From CAZGMJ01 sp964526785 (lineage in GTDB: Bacteria > Planctomycetota > Phycisphaerae > Sedimentisphaerales > Anaerobacaceae), in the NCBI GenBank assembly GCA_964526785.1, contig CAZGMJ010000024.1:1-64000 (forward strand): a stretch of 64,000 nt of DNA, in the 5' to 3' direction. A model generated the notes under the pieces. It had not been told where the DNA came from and did not search any database. It worked only from the letters and a program-made list of their open reading frames with translations. Numbering within the stretch: the first letter of the stretch is position 1; each line of letters starts with the position of its first letter. A program made the position numbers and the translations under genes. This document shows, one piece after another, positions 1 through 9,082 of this stretch.

Positions 1-120
1 CTCGAAACCGTTTCCTACGCACTTTCGGCGGCTGCATAAATGGCTAAACCACACATTTCTCAGAGTATCGTTTTGGTCCTGCCGAGACAAGTCAATCAGC
101 GAAGAATTCGACATCAACAA

Positions 121-150
121 GCGTCCATGTCAAACCGCATTCATGGACGC
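121..150. repeat. 9-bp inverted repeat upstream of the first gene
   Basis: GCGTCCATG at 121-129 is exactly complementary to CATGGACGC at 142-150, with a 12-nt loop. It lies about 45 bases upstream of the likely transcription start of the propeller gene. It could be an operator dyad, or the hairpin of a terminator for something read leftward, but no clear T-run follows on either strand. The rest of bases 1-238 shows no gene. Confidence 0.4.
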
Positions 151-175
151 AGGTATTCTCTTCATCATCGCGAGC

Positions 176-188
176 AATATGGTACAAT
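176..188 (+). promoter_or_regulatory. Candidate extended -10 promoter
   Basis: TACAAT at 183-188 is preceded by TGG, giving an extended -10 (TGnTACAAT). The -35 region is poor (TTCATC at 161-166, 16-nt spacing). It sits about 50 bases before the start codon at 239 and just downstream of the 121-150 inverted repeat. Confidence 0.35.
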
Positions 189-238
189 CCCGGCGGCACG
201 ATAGCTGACTGACTGGAATCGTAAAGGAGGCAAAATCT

Positions 239-3200
239 ATGTGCAGGCGAATGGGCATTTACGCGACTATGACACTGATGCTGCTCGGTCGCGTAGCGGC
301 GTTGGGTGCGGAAGCGAGCACAGCGCCTCAGGAAGAGGCTCGCAGCGTTCTCACGTCTGCGGATATCACAGGAGGGCTTGTCGTCCATCTCGGCTGCGGC
401 GACGGAAGATTGACGGCCGCACTGAAGGCGAATGACAACATCCTGGTCCACGGGCTCGACCAAAGAGACCACCGTGTTGCGGCTGCCCGCAGACATATCA
501 AGTCTCTTGGCATATATGGGCCGGTGTGTATCGATAGATTGCGGGGTGCGACTCTGCCGTATGTTGACAATCTCGTGAATCTCATCATAGTCGAGCCACA
601 CTGCGATGTTGCCAGGTCCGAGATTATGAGAGTCCTGGTTCCCCGGGGCGTGGCTCTGATCCGCAATGGCAAATCATGGAAGCGCGAAGTCAAACCTCCC
701 TGCAAGAACACAGACGAATGGACACACTACGCTTATGACGCCAGCGGCAACGCGGTCGCCCATGATACGGTTGTCGGCCCGCCCGGCCGGATGCAATGGG
801 TAGCCGGGCCTCGCCACACCCGCAGTCACGAGCATATCCCCAGCATCAATTCCGTTGTTTCGTCCGCGGGGAGAATATTCTATGTACAGGATCAAGCCTC
901 CATTGAGTTCTTGAGAGAGCCTCCGAAATGGCATCTTGTCGCAAGGGACGCCTATAACGGCACGCTGCTGTGGGAACGGGCTATGGGGGCATGGTTCCCG
1001 CATATTGTCAACTGGGGGTATACGCCGGGGCAACTTCAGCGACGGCTTGTTGCGATAAAGGACAGGCTGTACGCAACACTGGGTATCCACGCCCCGCTCA
1101 GTGCCATTGACGCACGAACAGGGAATATCATACACGTTTACGAGAACACGAAAGGCACAGACGAGGTGATTTGTCACCAGGGCATCCTGCTGCTCGTTGT
1201 CCGAGAAGTTACCGACAACAGGCAGAAAGAGCTCGTCCATATGGCCCGGCTTTCCGCCGGCAAACACTCGTCGCTGTTTGATCGTGAATCCGCTGAATCT
1301 CTGGTCCGGCATTTCCGCTCCACTGAGAACAGGACTCCGTGCGCAGTGCGTGCGGTGAACGCTGCAACCGGTGAACTCCTATGGGAGAAACACCGCGACG
1401 AAGTCTCCGGATTGCGGAGCCTCAGTTTGTGCGCAGCCGGCAATCGGGTTTTCTATCAAAGGGCCGGTGATGTCATCTGCCTGGATCTGGACACGGGCAA
1501 CGAACGATGGCGGACCTCTGCAGCCACCCTTCGGCTGGTGTGCGATGACTCCGTCTTCTGCGGCGCCGGAGGTTCCGTTATGGCTCTGTCGGCCGAGTCG
1601 GGGCAAGTCCTGTGGAAGCAGGAACCGTTGTTGACCAGTATACGCGATATGTTTGTCGCCAACGATTCGCTCTGGCTGGGCGGCTTCAAACCGTTTCCAC
1701 AGAAACGCAGCCCCGCCTGGGGTCCGTACTTCGCCACGAGCCGCGATTTGCGGACAGGCGAGGTCCTGACGCACGTCGAATGCGAGAATCCGGGGCACCA
1801 CCATCGCTGCTATTCGAACAAGGCAACGGATCGGTACATCCTCGCGGGCAGACGCGGCACAGAATTTATCGACCTCACTACCGGCGAGGTGCGGGAGCAT
1901 AGTTGGGCCCGAGGGGTCTGCAAGTACGGCATCATGCCATGCAACGGATTGATGTACGCTCCTCCGCACGCCTGCGCATGCTATGTCGGCGCCAGGGTGA
2001 GCGGATTCACTGCGCTGGCTCCGTTGCGATTGCCAAAAGAGAGCGCACCGCGGCCTGATGAGCGAGCACACGTTGAACGCGGCGCCGCCTATGGGCGGGA
2101 CGCCTCCAGAGATGAGGCTGCAGACACTTCGGCTTGCTGGCCCACGTATCGCGGCGACTGCTCGCGGAGCGGTTCAACCGGGGCACATGTACCGACAAAC
2201 CTCGCATGCAAGTGGAAGCGTCGCATCGGCGAGACGCCCTCCAGTCCGGTTGTCGCCGGCGGTCTTCTTCTGGTGGCAGATGTCGATACACATGCCGTAC
2301 ATGCGCTCGATTCGGTCTCCGGCGAGCCAATATGGACATACACCGCAGGCGGTCGCATCGATTCACCACCAACAGTCGCCTGCAATCGCGCGGTCTTCGG
2401 CTGCGCCGATGGATCCGTTTACTGTCTTACCGCCTCGGACGGCGAACTCGTGTGGCGTTTCATACCGGATCAGACCGGCCGGCGCATCGTCGCCCAGGGG
2501 CAGCTCGAGTCCGTACGCCCAACCCACGGCAGCGTTTTAATCCAGGATAACATTGTGTCTTTTGCAGCAGGCAGATCCTCATATCTTGACGGCGGCATCA
2601 GCCTTTACCGTCTCAATCTCGCGACGGGAGAAGTCCTGACGAAGACTCCTGTATACAGCCCGGATCCGGAAACGGGCAAGCAGCCGCCTCAGTCCGCCCC
2701 CTACTCCATCCCGGGCGTTCGCTCCGATATTCTTGTCGGCGACGGCGACCGCATCTATCTGCGAGAGATGACGTTCGACAATGCCGGAAAGAAATGTCTC
2801 CAGGGCAAGTCTCATCTGTTCACACTGACTGATTTCCTCGACGATTCATGGCCTCATCGTTCCTATTGGATATTTGGTCGGGAGATTTCGATAGCCTGCG
2901 GGTGCAGCGGTCGTCGGAGGGGGCTGATATACGGCCGACTGCTTGTCTTCAACAATTCGACCGTCTTCGGCTACGGCCGAAGCAACGTCCACTGGTCCAA
3001 TCAACTTCAGGACGGCCCTTACAGGCAGGGTCTTTGCCATCGGCCGAGAAGGCAAAGACGAAGACTGGGAGCGGCACGTCGGAATTCACGCACGAGCAAT
3101 GGTGCTGACGGATAACGCGCTTTTTGCTGCCGGGCCGGTCGTCCAACAAGAACCTGGGCCGGGAGCGCCCGACAGGACCGAAAAGGCGGAACTGATTGCA

Positions 3201-3344
3201 TTGGCAACCGACGACGGTACCCTTATGGGTCGTGTTTCGATCGACATTCCTCCCATCTTTGACGGAATGGCCGCGACGCCCGGCCACCTGTATCTGACTC
3301 TCGAAGATGGGAACGTAGCCTGTCTTTCTGCGAATACTCGATAG
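239..3344 (+). CDS. Secreted PQQ-like beta-propeller protein with N-terminal methyltransferase-like domain; frameshifted near the end
   Basis: The protein begins with a signal peptide (about residues 1-25) and the start at 239 is supported by AAAGGAGG eight bases upstream. Residues 45-150 resemble a class I SAM methyltransferase: the glycine motif HLGCGDGRLTAAL is followed by an acidic GLDQRD strand end. The remainder contains repeated PQQ_2/quinoprotein-like propeller blades (WERAMG, GELLWEKHRDE, GQVLWKQE, GEPIWTY, GELVWRF). The first reading frame ends at 3115 in an atypical Arg-rich tail. A good continuation (VFAIGREGKDEDWER, then a last blade to 3344) lies in the next frame, so about one base is inserted, or two deleted, near 3018-3030. 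This is either a sequencing error or a recently disrupted gene. The function is unknown; an extracytoplasmic binding or redox role is inferred. Confidence 0.72.
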
Positions 3345-3605
3345 GATGCGGCCTAACAGGGATTCTCTGCGAAATATCTGCCACACAGCGGTCGAAACGG
3401 GCGTTGCAAGACCGCACGGTTTGCATCTCCGCCCGGCACATGGTACGCCAAAGGGGCGATTCCTAACAAAAAACACATTAATACGAGGGAAAAGTACCGT
3501 CTCGCTTATGCCGATATAGCTGATGGATGGAGTTGATCGTCGCGGTTTTGTGCTCTTTACGAGAACCCGCCTGATCGCAATCAGCGCAAAGACTCAGAAT
3601 TCGCG

Positions 3606-3634
3606 TTGACACAAGACCCAGCATCCGATATTAT
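3606..3634 (+). promoter_or_regulatory. Strong sigma-70-type promoter for the giant PA14/LamG gene
   Basis: TTGACA (3606-3611) and TATTAT (3629-3634) are separated by exactly 17 bases: a perfect -35 and a 5/6 -10. Transcription would start near 3641, about 315 bases before the start codon at 3955, leaving a long leader. No other gene on this strand lies between. The stretch 3345-3605 upstream shows no gene. Confidence 0.65.
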
Positions 3635-3640
3635 TGGACT

Positions 3641-3954
3641 GTTGATCTGCAGAGGTCGTGGCCCAAAGGCGAATTAACGTGATCGCCCGGCCGAATTCTG
3701 CGTGATCTCCCTGTGGGATGGCGTTGGAAGTTTCGTTCCGGTGACGTTCTTTGGTCTGCCAGGAGACCTCTGCGAGCAATTTTGACGGTGTGATTCTATA
3801 TCCGTCTTCATTGGAGGAGTGGCCGCCAATGATAAACAGCGGCAATGATGTATGGTTACAATGTATTGCGTGCCTCGTGAGACCCCGCACGCAATGTCCA
3901 TTTCTTGTCGGCAATTCGCCGTGATTCATTTCTTGTTTTGAAGGAGGACTGTTA
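3641..3954 (+). promoter_or_regulatory. Structured 5' leader, possible riboregulator
   Basis: The leader contains several exact inverted repeats. GCAGAGGTC (3649-3657) pairs with GACCTCTGC (3765-3773), closing a 107-nt domain that begins about eight bases after the predicted transcription start. Inside it GGAA/TTCC and TCCC/GGGA mini-hairpins can form. Downstream, GCCGC (3822-3826) pairs with GCGGC (3839-3843), and ATTGCGTGC (3865-3873) pairs with GCACGCAAT (3887-3895) over a 13-nt loop. The arrangement resembles a cis-regulatory RNA or a co-transcribed small RNA. I cannot assign it to a known riboswitch class. Confidence 0.4.
3829..3924 (+). CDS. Possible 31-residue leader peptide (uORF)
   Basis: This short ORF has GGAGGAG nine bases before its ATG and stops 30 bases before the start of the large gene. 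It spans the 9-bp hairpin at 3865-3895, so ribosome movement could change leader folding. It contains three cysteines and two prolines and no obvious amino-acid run of the attenuator type. It may be spurious, since the same bases are also explained by RNA structure. Confidence 0.25.
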   Translation: MINSGNDVWLQCIACLVRPRTQCPFLVGNSP

Positions 3955-6900
3955 ATGTGTAAGAGAACCGTATTGCTAACCATCTGCCTCATGTTCGCCT
4001 GGGGCACACTCGCCGGCGGTCAGGCGCTCGACGAGAAGGGCTCCGTCATTATGGAGTGGTGGCTCAACATCGGCGGCAATGACACTGCGAACATCGTTGC
4101 CGATCCTCGCTATCCCGATAATCCGGACGGCGAATACTATCTCAATGGGCTGCATTTTCCGCGTTCGGGCAGACCCGCGGAACTGACCGTGTTGAATGCG
4201 GACAACTATGGCGTCCGCGCTCGCGGATATCTTTATCCGCCCGCAACCGGGGACTACACGTTCTGGATCTCGGGCGACAACCAATCGGATCTGCTACTGA
4301 GCAGTGATGAGAATCCCGCCAACGCCACGCTCATCTGCCAGGTGCCTCCCGGCCAATACACAGGTGAGACTGAATTCGAGAAGTTCCCCGACCAAAAATC
4401 GGCGGCCATTACGCTTCAGGGCGGTCAGAGGTACTATGTCGAAGTCATGTTCAAAGAAGGAGGCGGCGGAGACGGTTTTCTCGTCGCATGGGAAGGGCCT
4501 GTTGTCGGCGCCGGCCAGAATACTGTCACCGGCGAGTATGTTTCGCCCTTTATTCGCGCGTCGGACTATCAGGCATCCGGTCCTTCACCCGAAGACGGCG
4601 TTACGATAGACAAAGCTTCTGCTACGCTGACCTGGGACGCCGGCTATCTCGCCGAATCGCACGACGTCTACTTCGGCGACGACTATGATGAGGTCCTTGC
4701 CGGCAGCGGCGAGACATTCCGCGGCAATCAGACGAGCAAGTTCCTTCTCACCGGCATTACCGGCGGCATTCTGCCCGGCGGACTGGAACTCGGACAGACG
4801 TACTACTGGCGCATCGACGAGGTCGAAGCCGACGGCACAAAACATGTTGGTACCATATGGAGTTTCTCCGTCCCGGCCGCGACCGCTCAGAATCCTCAGC
4901 CTGCAGACGGCGCTCAGTTCATACCGCTGGACGCGCAGCTTGAGTGGGCCCCGGGCTTCGGCGCGCTGTTCCACACCGTTCACTTCGGCGAAGACTATGA
5001 CACCGTTCTTAATTCGACAAGCGGCGAGACGACTGTGGATACTTTCATCGACCCGCCCATGGCGCTGGAAAACGGCAAAACGTATTACTGGCGTGTGGAC
5101 GAGACGGACCAGCAGACTGTGGTACACCCAGGCGATGTGTGGAGCTTTACCACGATCCCCGAAATTCAGATTTCCGACCCCAATCTCGTTGGGTGGTGGA
5201 AGATGGACGAAGGCGCCGGCAATCTCCTCGTCGACTGGTCCGGCTATGGACACCACGGATCGCTGCGAGGTGACACGCAATGGGCCGCTGGATACGATGG
5301 CGGGGCGCTGCAGTTCGACGGCGAAGGCGATTACACCAATATCGATGGATACAAGGGTATCACTGCCGTCGGCGGCACACAACCGGCGTTTACGGTGATG
5401 GCCTGGATCAATACGACCAGCAACGCCGAGATTATCACGTGGGGTAACAACGCAGGACGTGAGCGGCTGTCATTCCGCGTCGATACGGTTATTCGCGTCG
5501 AGCACGGAAGCGGCAACATTCGCGGCACGCTCGGTCCCGATCTGCGGGACGGTCAGTGGCACCACGTCGCGGCCGTAATCTATGAAGGCGGCACGATCGA
5601 CGATGACGGGGTCACAATGTTCGTGGACGGCGTGAATGTGACGCCCGACACATCGGACCCCGACACGTTCAACCTGCAACCCACCGCCGACGTCAGCATC
5701 GGCCGTCGGGCAACCAACAACGACCGGTACTTCAACGGATTGATCGACGACGCCAGAATCTATGACAAGGCAATGACGCAGGAAGAAGTGGTTATGGTCA
5801 TGCTGCGTCCCGATCCTCTGGTAGCCTGGAACCCGTCGCCGGCAGCAAACTCAGAGCCTCAATTCGAGCAGGTGGCAAGCCTGAGTTGGTCGGCCGGTGA
5901 CAATGCCGTGCAGCACGATGTATATTTCGGCACGAGCCAGGCTGCGGTCGAGAGCGCCGATACGGCTTCGCCCGAGTACAAAGGCCGCCAGGCGGGAACA
6001 AGCCTGCCGGCAGCAGGCCTTATTGAGTTCGGCGGCGGACCCTATTACTGGCGGGTCGACGAGATCAACAACGATTCGACAATGACCACCGGAAGGACGT
6101 GGGAATTCTCGATTGCGAATTACGTATTGATCGATGATATGGAGGACTACAATAACTTCTCCCCCGATACCATCTGGGAAGCCTGGCTCGACGGCTTTGG
6201 TAATGCGAGCAACGGTTCGCAGGTCGGCCACGATCTCGGCCCGACCGTCGACGCCGGCGAGTTCTACGTCGAGAGAAGTAACGTCCACGGCGGAATACAG
6301 TCCATGCCGTATTATTACAATAACGGCAGCGTCGCTTCTGAGGCTACACTTACGCTCAGCGGTGCCACGCGCGACTGGACGCAGTACGACGTGAAAGCTC
6401 TGACGTTATGGTACAATGCGTTCCCCGGTAGTTTCGGCAGTTTGGTCCAAGAACCGATGGGCACGTACACGATGACCGCGGCGGGAGCCGACATCTGGGG
6501 TACGGCGGATGAATTCCACTATGCCTACAAGATGCTCAACGGACCGGGCAGCATCACTGCGAAAATCGAGTCACTGACTCAGGCCAACACCTGGACCAAG
6601 GCCGGCGTAATGATCCGCAACACGCTGGATCCAAACTCGGCCAACGCAATGACGCTGGTAGCGTTCAACAACAACCGCGTCCGCCTGCAGTATCGCGGCG
6701 ACGCGGCCGGCGCTTCGAGCGGCACGGGCGATATTCAGAATATTGCCATTTTCCCGCGGTGGTTGAAGATCGAACGAACCTTCTCAGGCGACTTCGTTGC
6801 ATCGCACGCCGATGACGTCGGAGGCAACCCCGGCACATGGGAAGACCTTGCGTCCATCAACATCTCGATGAGCCCCAATGTGTACATCGGTCTGGCGTTG

Positions 6901-8160
6901 ACGAGCCATTCGGTGAACAACGTGACTACGGCGGTGTTCTCGAATGTCTCGACCACCGGCACCGTCACACCGGCGACATTCTCCAATCAGGATATTGGCA
7001 TCCAGAGCAACGATCCCGAACAGATGTACGTCAAGATTACGGACGGTTCGGGCAACAGTGCAACGGTAGCCAATCCGGATCCAAACGCTGCGCAGGTGAC
7101 GAGTTGGACGGCCTGGGGTGAATTCGGTCAGGGAATCGAGTTGAGCGAGTTTACCGCAGATAACCCGAGCATCAACCTGGCGAACATCAACACGATGACG
7201 ATTGGCTTCGGCCCGCCGGCCGGAGGCAGCGGCCTGATGTTCTTCGATGACATCCGGCTGTATCCGTCGCGATGTGTTCCGGAACTGGTCAAGCCCGCGG
7301 CAGACTTCAGCAACAACTGTATCGTGGATATGCCTGACCTCGAAATGCTCGCCGATGACTGGCTCATCGAAGGATACGACGTCACCGTCGAGGCCGTCAG
7401 CGACGCCAATCTTGAAGCGCAGTACAGCTTCGAGAACAACCTGCTCGACGGCTCGGGCAACGGCTACGGCGGCGATCCGTGCGGCGTGGTTCTCTACGCG
7501 GCGGGTCAGGCCGGCCAGGCTCTCGACCTCGATGGTTTGAGCTTTGTCAACGTCGCAGGCTATGCGGGCGTCACAGGAATGCAGCCGCGAACCTCCTCGG
7601 CGTGGATCAAGACCACAGGTCTCGGCGAAATCGTCTCCTGGGGCGAGAACAACGTTACCGAGAAATGGATATTCCGCGTCCAGGCCGACAACGGCACGGA
7701 AGGTGCTATTCGCGTCGAGATCAACGGCGGCTATATAGTCGGCAATACTGACGTCCGTGACGATCAGTGGCACCATGTGGCGGCGGTTCTCGAAGAGGCC
7801 CAGACGACCACGCTCGACAATGTCAAGCTTTACGTTGACGGTGTTCAGGAGTACATCTCGGCTCTGAATAACAACGCGGTCAACACGGCTTCCACCGGCG
7901 TGGTTCGGATCGGCGAGGCACCGTGGCACGACAGGCCGTTCACCGGCCAGATCGACGAGCTTCGAATCTACAGCCGGGCCGTTCCGCAGGCAGAGATTGC
8001 GAATCTCGCCGGCATGTCTGCCGGTACAACGTACAGTCAACCGTTGACGTCTTTCCTCACCACGACCCAAGACACGGATATTGTGGATGACGAGAGAATT
8101 GACTTCAAGGACTACGCGGTCCTGATCGACAGTTGGCTGGACGAACAGCTCTGGCCGTAA
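3955..8160 (+). CDS. Giant secreted PA14/LamG multidomain protein with dockerin-like motifs
   Basis: This 1401-residue protein has a signal peptide (1-24) and a strong ribosome site (GAAGGAGG). Domains in order: PA14-like (about 30-205, YLYPPATGDYTFWISGD); two Fn3-like modules each ending YYWR[IV]DE (208-305, 312-400); a LamG/concanavalin-like domain (408-615); a third Fn3-like module (620-715); a carbohydrate-binding-like beta-sandwich starting YVLIDDMEDYN (722), interrupted by a DUF1349-like domain (about 842-1002) and closing with MFFDDIRLYPSRC; a dockerin-like half motif (1118-1140, DMPDLEMLADDWL); a second LamG (1150-1355); and a C-terminal dockerin-like motif (1375-1398, DFKDYAVLIDSWL). 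No catalytic domain is visible. A role in binding polysaccharide or in cell-surface assembly is inferred. The protein belongs to a large family typical of Phycisphaerae. Confidence 0.85.
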   Translation: MCKRTVLLTICLMFAWGTLAGGQALDEKGSVIMEWWLNIGGNDTANIVADPRYPDNPDGEYYLNGLHFPRSGRPAELTVLNADNYGVRARGYLYPPATGDYTFWISGDNQSDLLLSSDENPANATLICQVPPGQYTGETEFEKFPDQKSAAITLQGGQRYYVEVMFKEGGGGDGFLVAWEGPVVGAGQNTVTGEYVSPFIRASDYQASGPSPEDGVTIDKASATLTWDAGYLAESHDVYFGDDYDEVLAGSGETFRGNQTSKFLLTGITGGILPGGLELGQTYYWRIDEVEADGTKHVGTIWSFSVPAATAQNPQPADGAQFIPLDAQLEWAPGFGALFHTVHFGEDYDTVLNSTSGETTVDTFIDPPMALENGKTYYWRVDETDQQTVVHPGDVWSFTTIPEIQISDPNLVGWWKMDEGAGNLLVDWSGYGHHGSLRGDTQWAAGYDGGALQFDGEGDYTNIDGYKGITAVGGTQPAFTVMAWINTTSNAEIITWGNNAGRERLSFRVDTVIRVEHGSGNIRGTLGPDLRDGQWHHVAAVIYEGGTIDDDGVTMFVDGVNVTPDTSDPDTFNLQPTADVSIGRRATNNDRYFNGLIDDARIYDKAMTQEEVVMVMLRPDPLVAWNPSPAANSEPQFEQVASLSWSAGDNAVQHDVYFGTSQAAVESADTASPEYKGRQAGTSLPAAGLIEFGGGPYYWRVDEINNDSTMTTGRTWEFSIANYVLIDDMEDYNNFSPDTIWEAWLDGFGNASNGSQVGHDLGPTVDAGEFYVERSNVHGGIQSMPYYYNNGSVASEATLTLSGATRDWTQYDVKALTLWYNAFPGSFGSLVQEPMGTYTMTAAGADIWGTADEFHYAYKMLNGPGSITAKIESLTQANTWTKAGVMIRNTLDPNSANAMTLVAFNNNRVRLQYRGDAAGASSGTGDIQNIAIFPRWLKIERTFSGDFVASHADDVGGNPGTWEDLASINISMSPNVYIGLALTSHSVNNVTTAVFSNVSTTGTVTPATFSNQDIGIQSNDPEQMYVKITDGSGNSATVANPDPNAAQVTSWTAWGEFGQGIELSEFTADNPSINLANINTMTIGFGPPAGGSGLMFFDDIRLYPSRCVPELVKPAADFSNNCIVDMPDLEMLADDWLIEGYDVTVEAVSDANLEAQYSFENNLLDGSGNGYGGDPCGVVLYAAGQAGQALDLDGLSFVNVAGYAGVTGMQPRTSSAWIKTTGLGEIVSWGENNVTEKWIFRVQADNGTEGAIRVEINGGYIVGNTDVRDDQWHHVAAVLEEAQTTTLDNVKLYVDGVQEYISALNNNAVNTASTGVVRIGEAPWHDRPFTGQIDELRIYSRAVPQAEIANLAGMSAGTTYSQPLTSFLTTTQDTDIVDDERIDFKDYAVLIDSWLDEQLWP

Positions 8161-8204
8161 AGGTAGGACGCACAGCGTATACGCTGGTGTTTCGTGGTAC
8201 TTCG

Positions 8205-8242
8205 GCAGGCCCGTATCATTGCGATGCGGGCCTGCTTTTATT
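8205..8242 (+). terminator. Intrinsic terminator after the PA14/LamG gene
   Basis: A 9-bp GC-rich stem, GCAGGCCCG (8205-8213) with CGGGCCTGC (8227-8235), extended by TATC/GATG partial pairing, is followed directly by TTTTATT. It lies 45 bases after the stop codon. This is the clearest terminator in the window. Confidence 0.85.
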
Positions 8243-8392
8243 ATGACCGGGCGCGATCGTCCTGCACCAATGCGCCTGCGAGCGCACTATGGTGATGTTT
8301 GCACTTCCTGGAATCGGCGGACTCTCAAGCTACGGACGTATCGGAACGATTGCTGTGGTGCAAAGTTTAAGACTGAGGCGGGGTATATTGCC

Positions 8393-8968
8393 CTACGCGC
8401 CTGTCTTCTGAAGCAGCCACGCCATGTTGCGTCCCAATGTCTTCATGGTGTCCAGTCCTTCGCCGTCGCTTTCGACATCGCCGATCTGTCTGCCGATACC
8501 GACGTTCCAGTACGACGAACCCGGAATGACCATCTGGCTGATGAGGAAGAAATGATTGATCGAATCGAACACATGAATCGAGCCGGCCCTGCGAACCGCG
8601 ACCACAGCGGCGCCGATCTTCCGCTGCAGCAGGTCGCCATTGACGCGAACGACCAGACCTGCGCGATCGATCAATGCCTTCAGCTCGGCGGTGAGATCCG
8701 CGAAGTATGTCGGTGAGGCGAGGATTATGCCGTCGGCCTCGATCATCTTCTCGATGTATTCATTTACGCGGTCATCCGTAACCACGCATCGCCTGTCTTT
8801 GTTCTTCACGCAGCCGTAGCAAGCCGTACACCCCCGAATCCTCTGGCCGGCCAATTGAATCAGTTCGGTTTCGATCCCGGCACTCTCAAGTTCGGCCAGC
8901 GCCGCCTTGACCAGAATAGCCGTGTTGCCGTCCTTACGCGCACTGCCGTTGAAGGCTACTACTTTCAT
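8393..8968 (-). CDS. Flavodoxin-fold NAD(P)H-dependent FMN reductase / iron-sulfur flavoprotein
   Basis: The 191-residue protein has the FMN-binding phosphate loop of the family at the N-terminus (FNGSARKDGNT) and the second conserved loop ASPTYFADLTAELKALIDR. Between them is a cysteine cluster, CTACYGC followed seven residues later by another Cys, as in iron-sulfur flavoproteins that bind a 4Fe-4S cluster next to FMN. The start at 8968 is chosen because GAGGTG lies six bases upstream; an upstream ATG at 9001 would add 11 residues that do not belong to the fold. It is probably a cytosolic electron-transfer or quinone/metal reductase in an anaerobic or microaerobic cell. It is monocistronic, convergent with the preceding gene. 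Confidence 0.82.
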   Translation of the reverse strand: MKVVAFNGSARKDGNTAILVKAALAELESAGIETELIQLAGQRIRGCTACYGCVKNKDRRCVVTDDRVNEYIEKMIEADGIILASPTYFADLTAELKALIDRAGLVVRVNGDLLQRKIGAAVVAVRRAGSIHVFDSINHFFLISQMVIPGSSYWNVGIGRQIGDVESDGEGLDTMKTLGRNMAWLLQKTGA

Positions 8969-9082
8969 AATGCTCACCTCAGAATCCTGTTCAGCATCCA
9001 TTGATTTCGCTCGAAGCAGTGGATAATACCGGATAAACAGACTACCCGCAAGTGATACAACCCTGACGGAAGAGGTAGATGA

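Noticed and set aside
3392..3420. GCGGTC/GACCGC repeat after the frameshifted propeller gene as terminator
   Set aside because: Only a 6-bp stem with a 16-nt loop and no T-run.
6784..8070. Long open frame (428 codons) on the minus strand over the PA14/LamG gene
   Set aside because: It runs antisense to clear LamG and dockerin-like coding sequence and has no recognisable domain.
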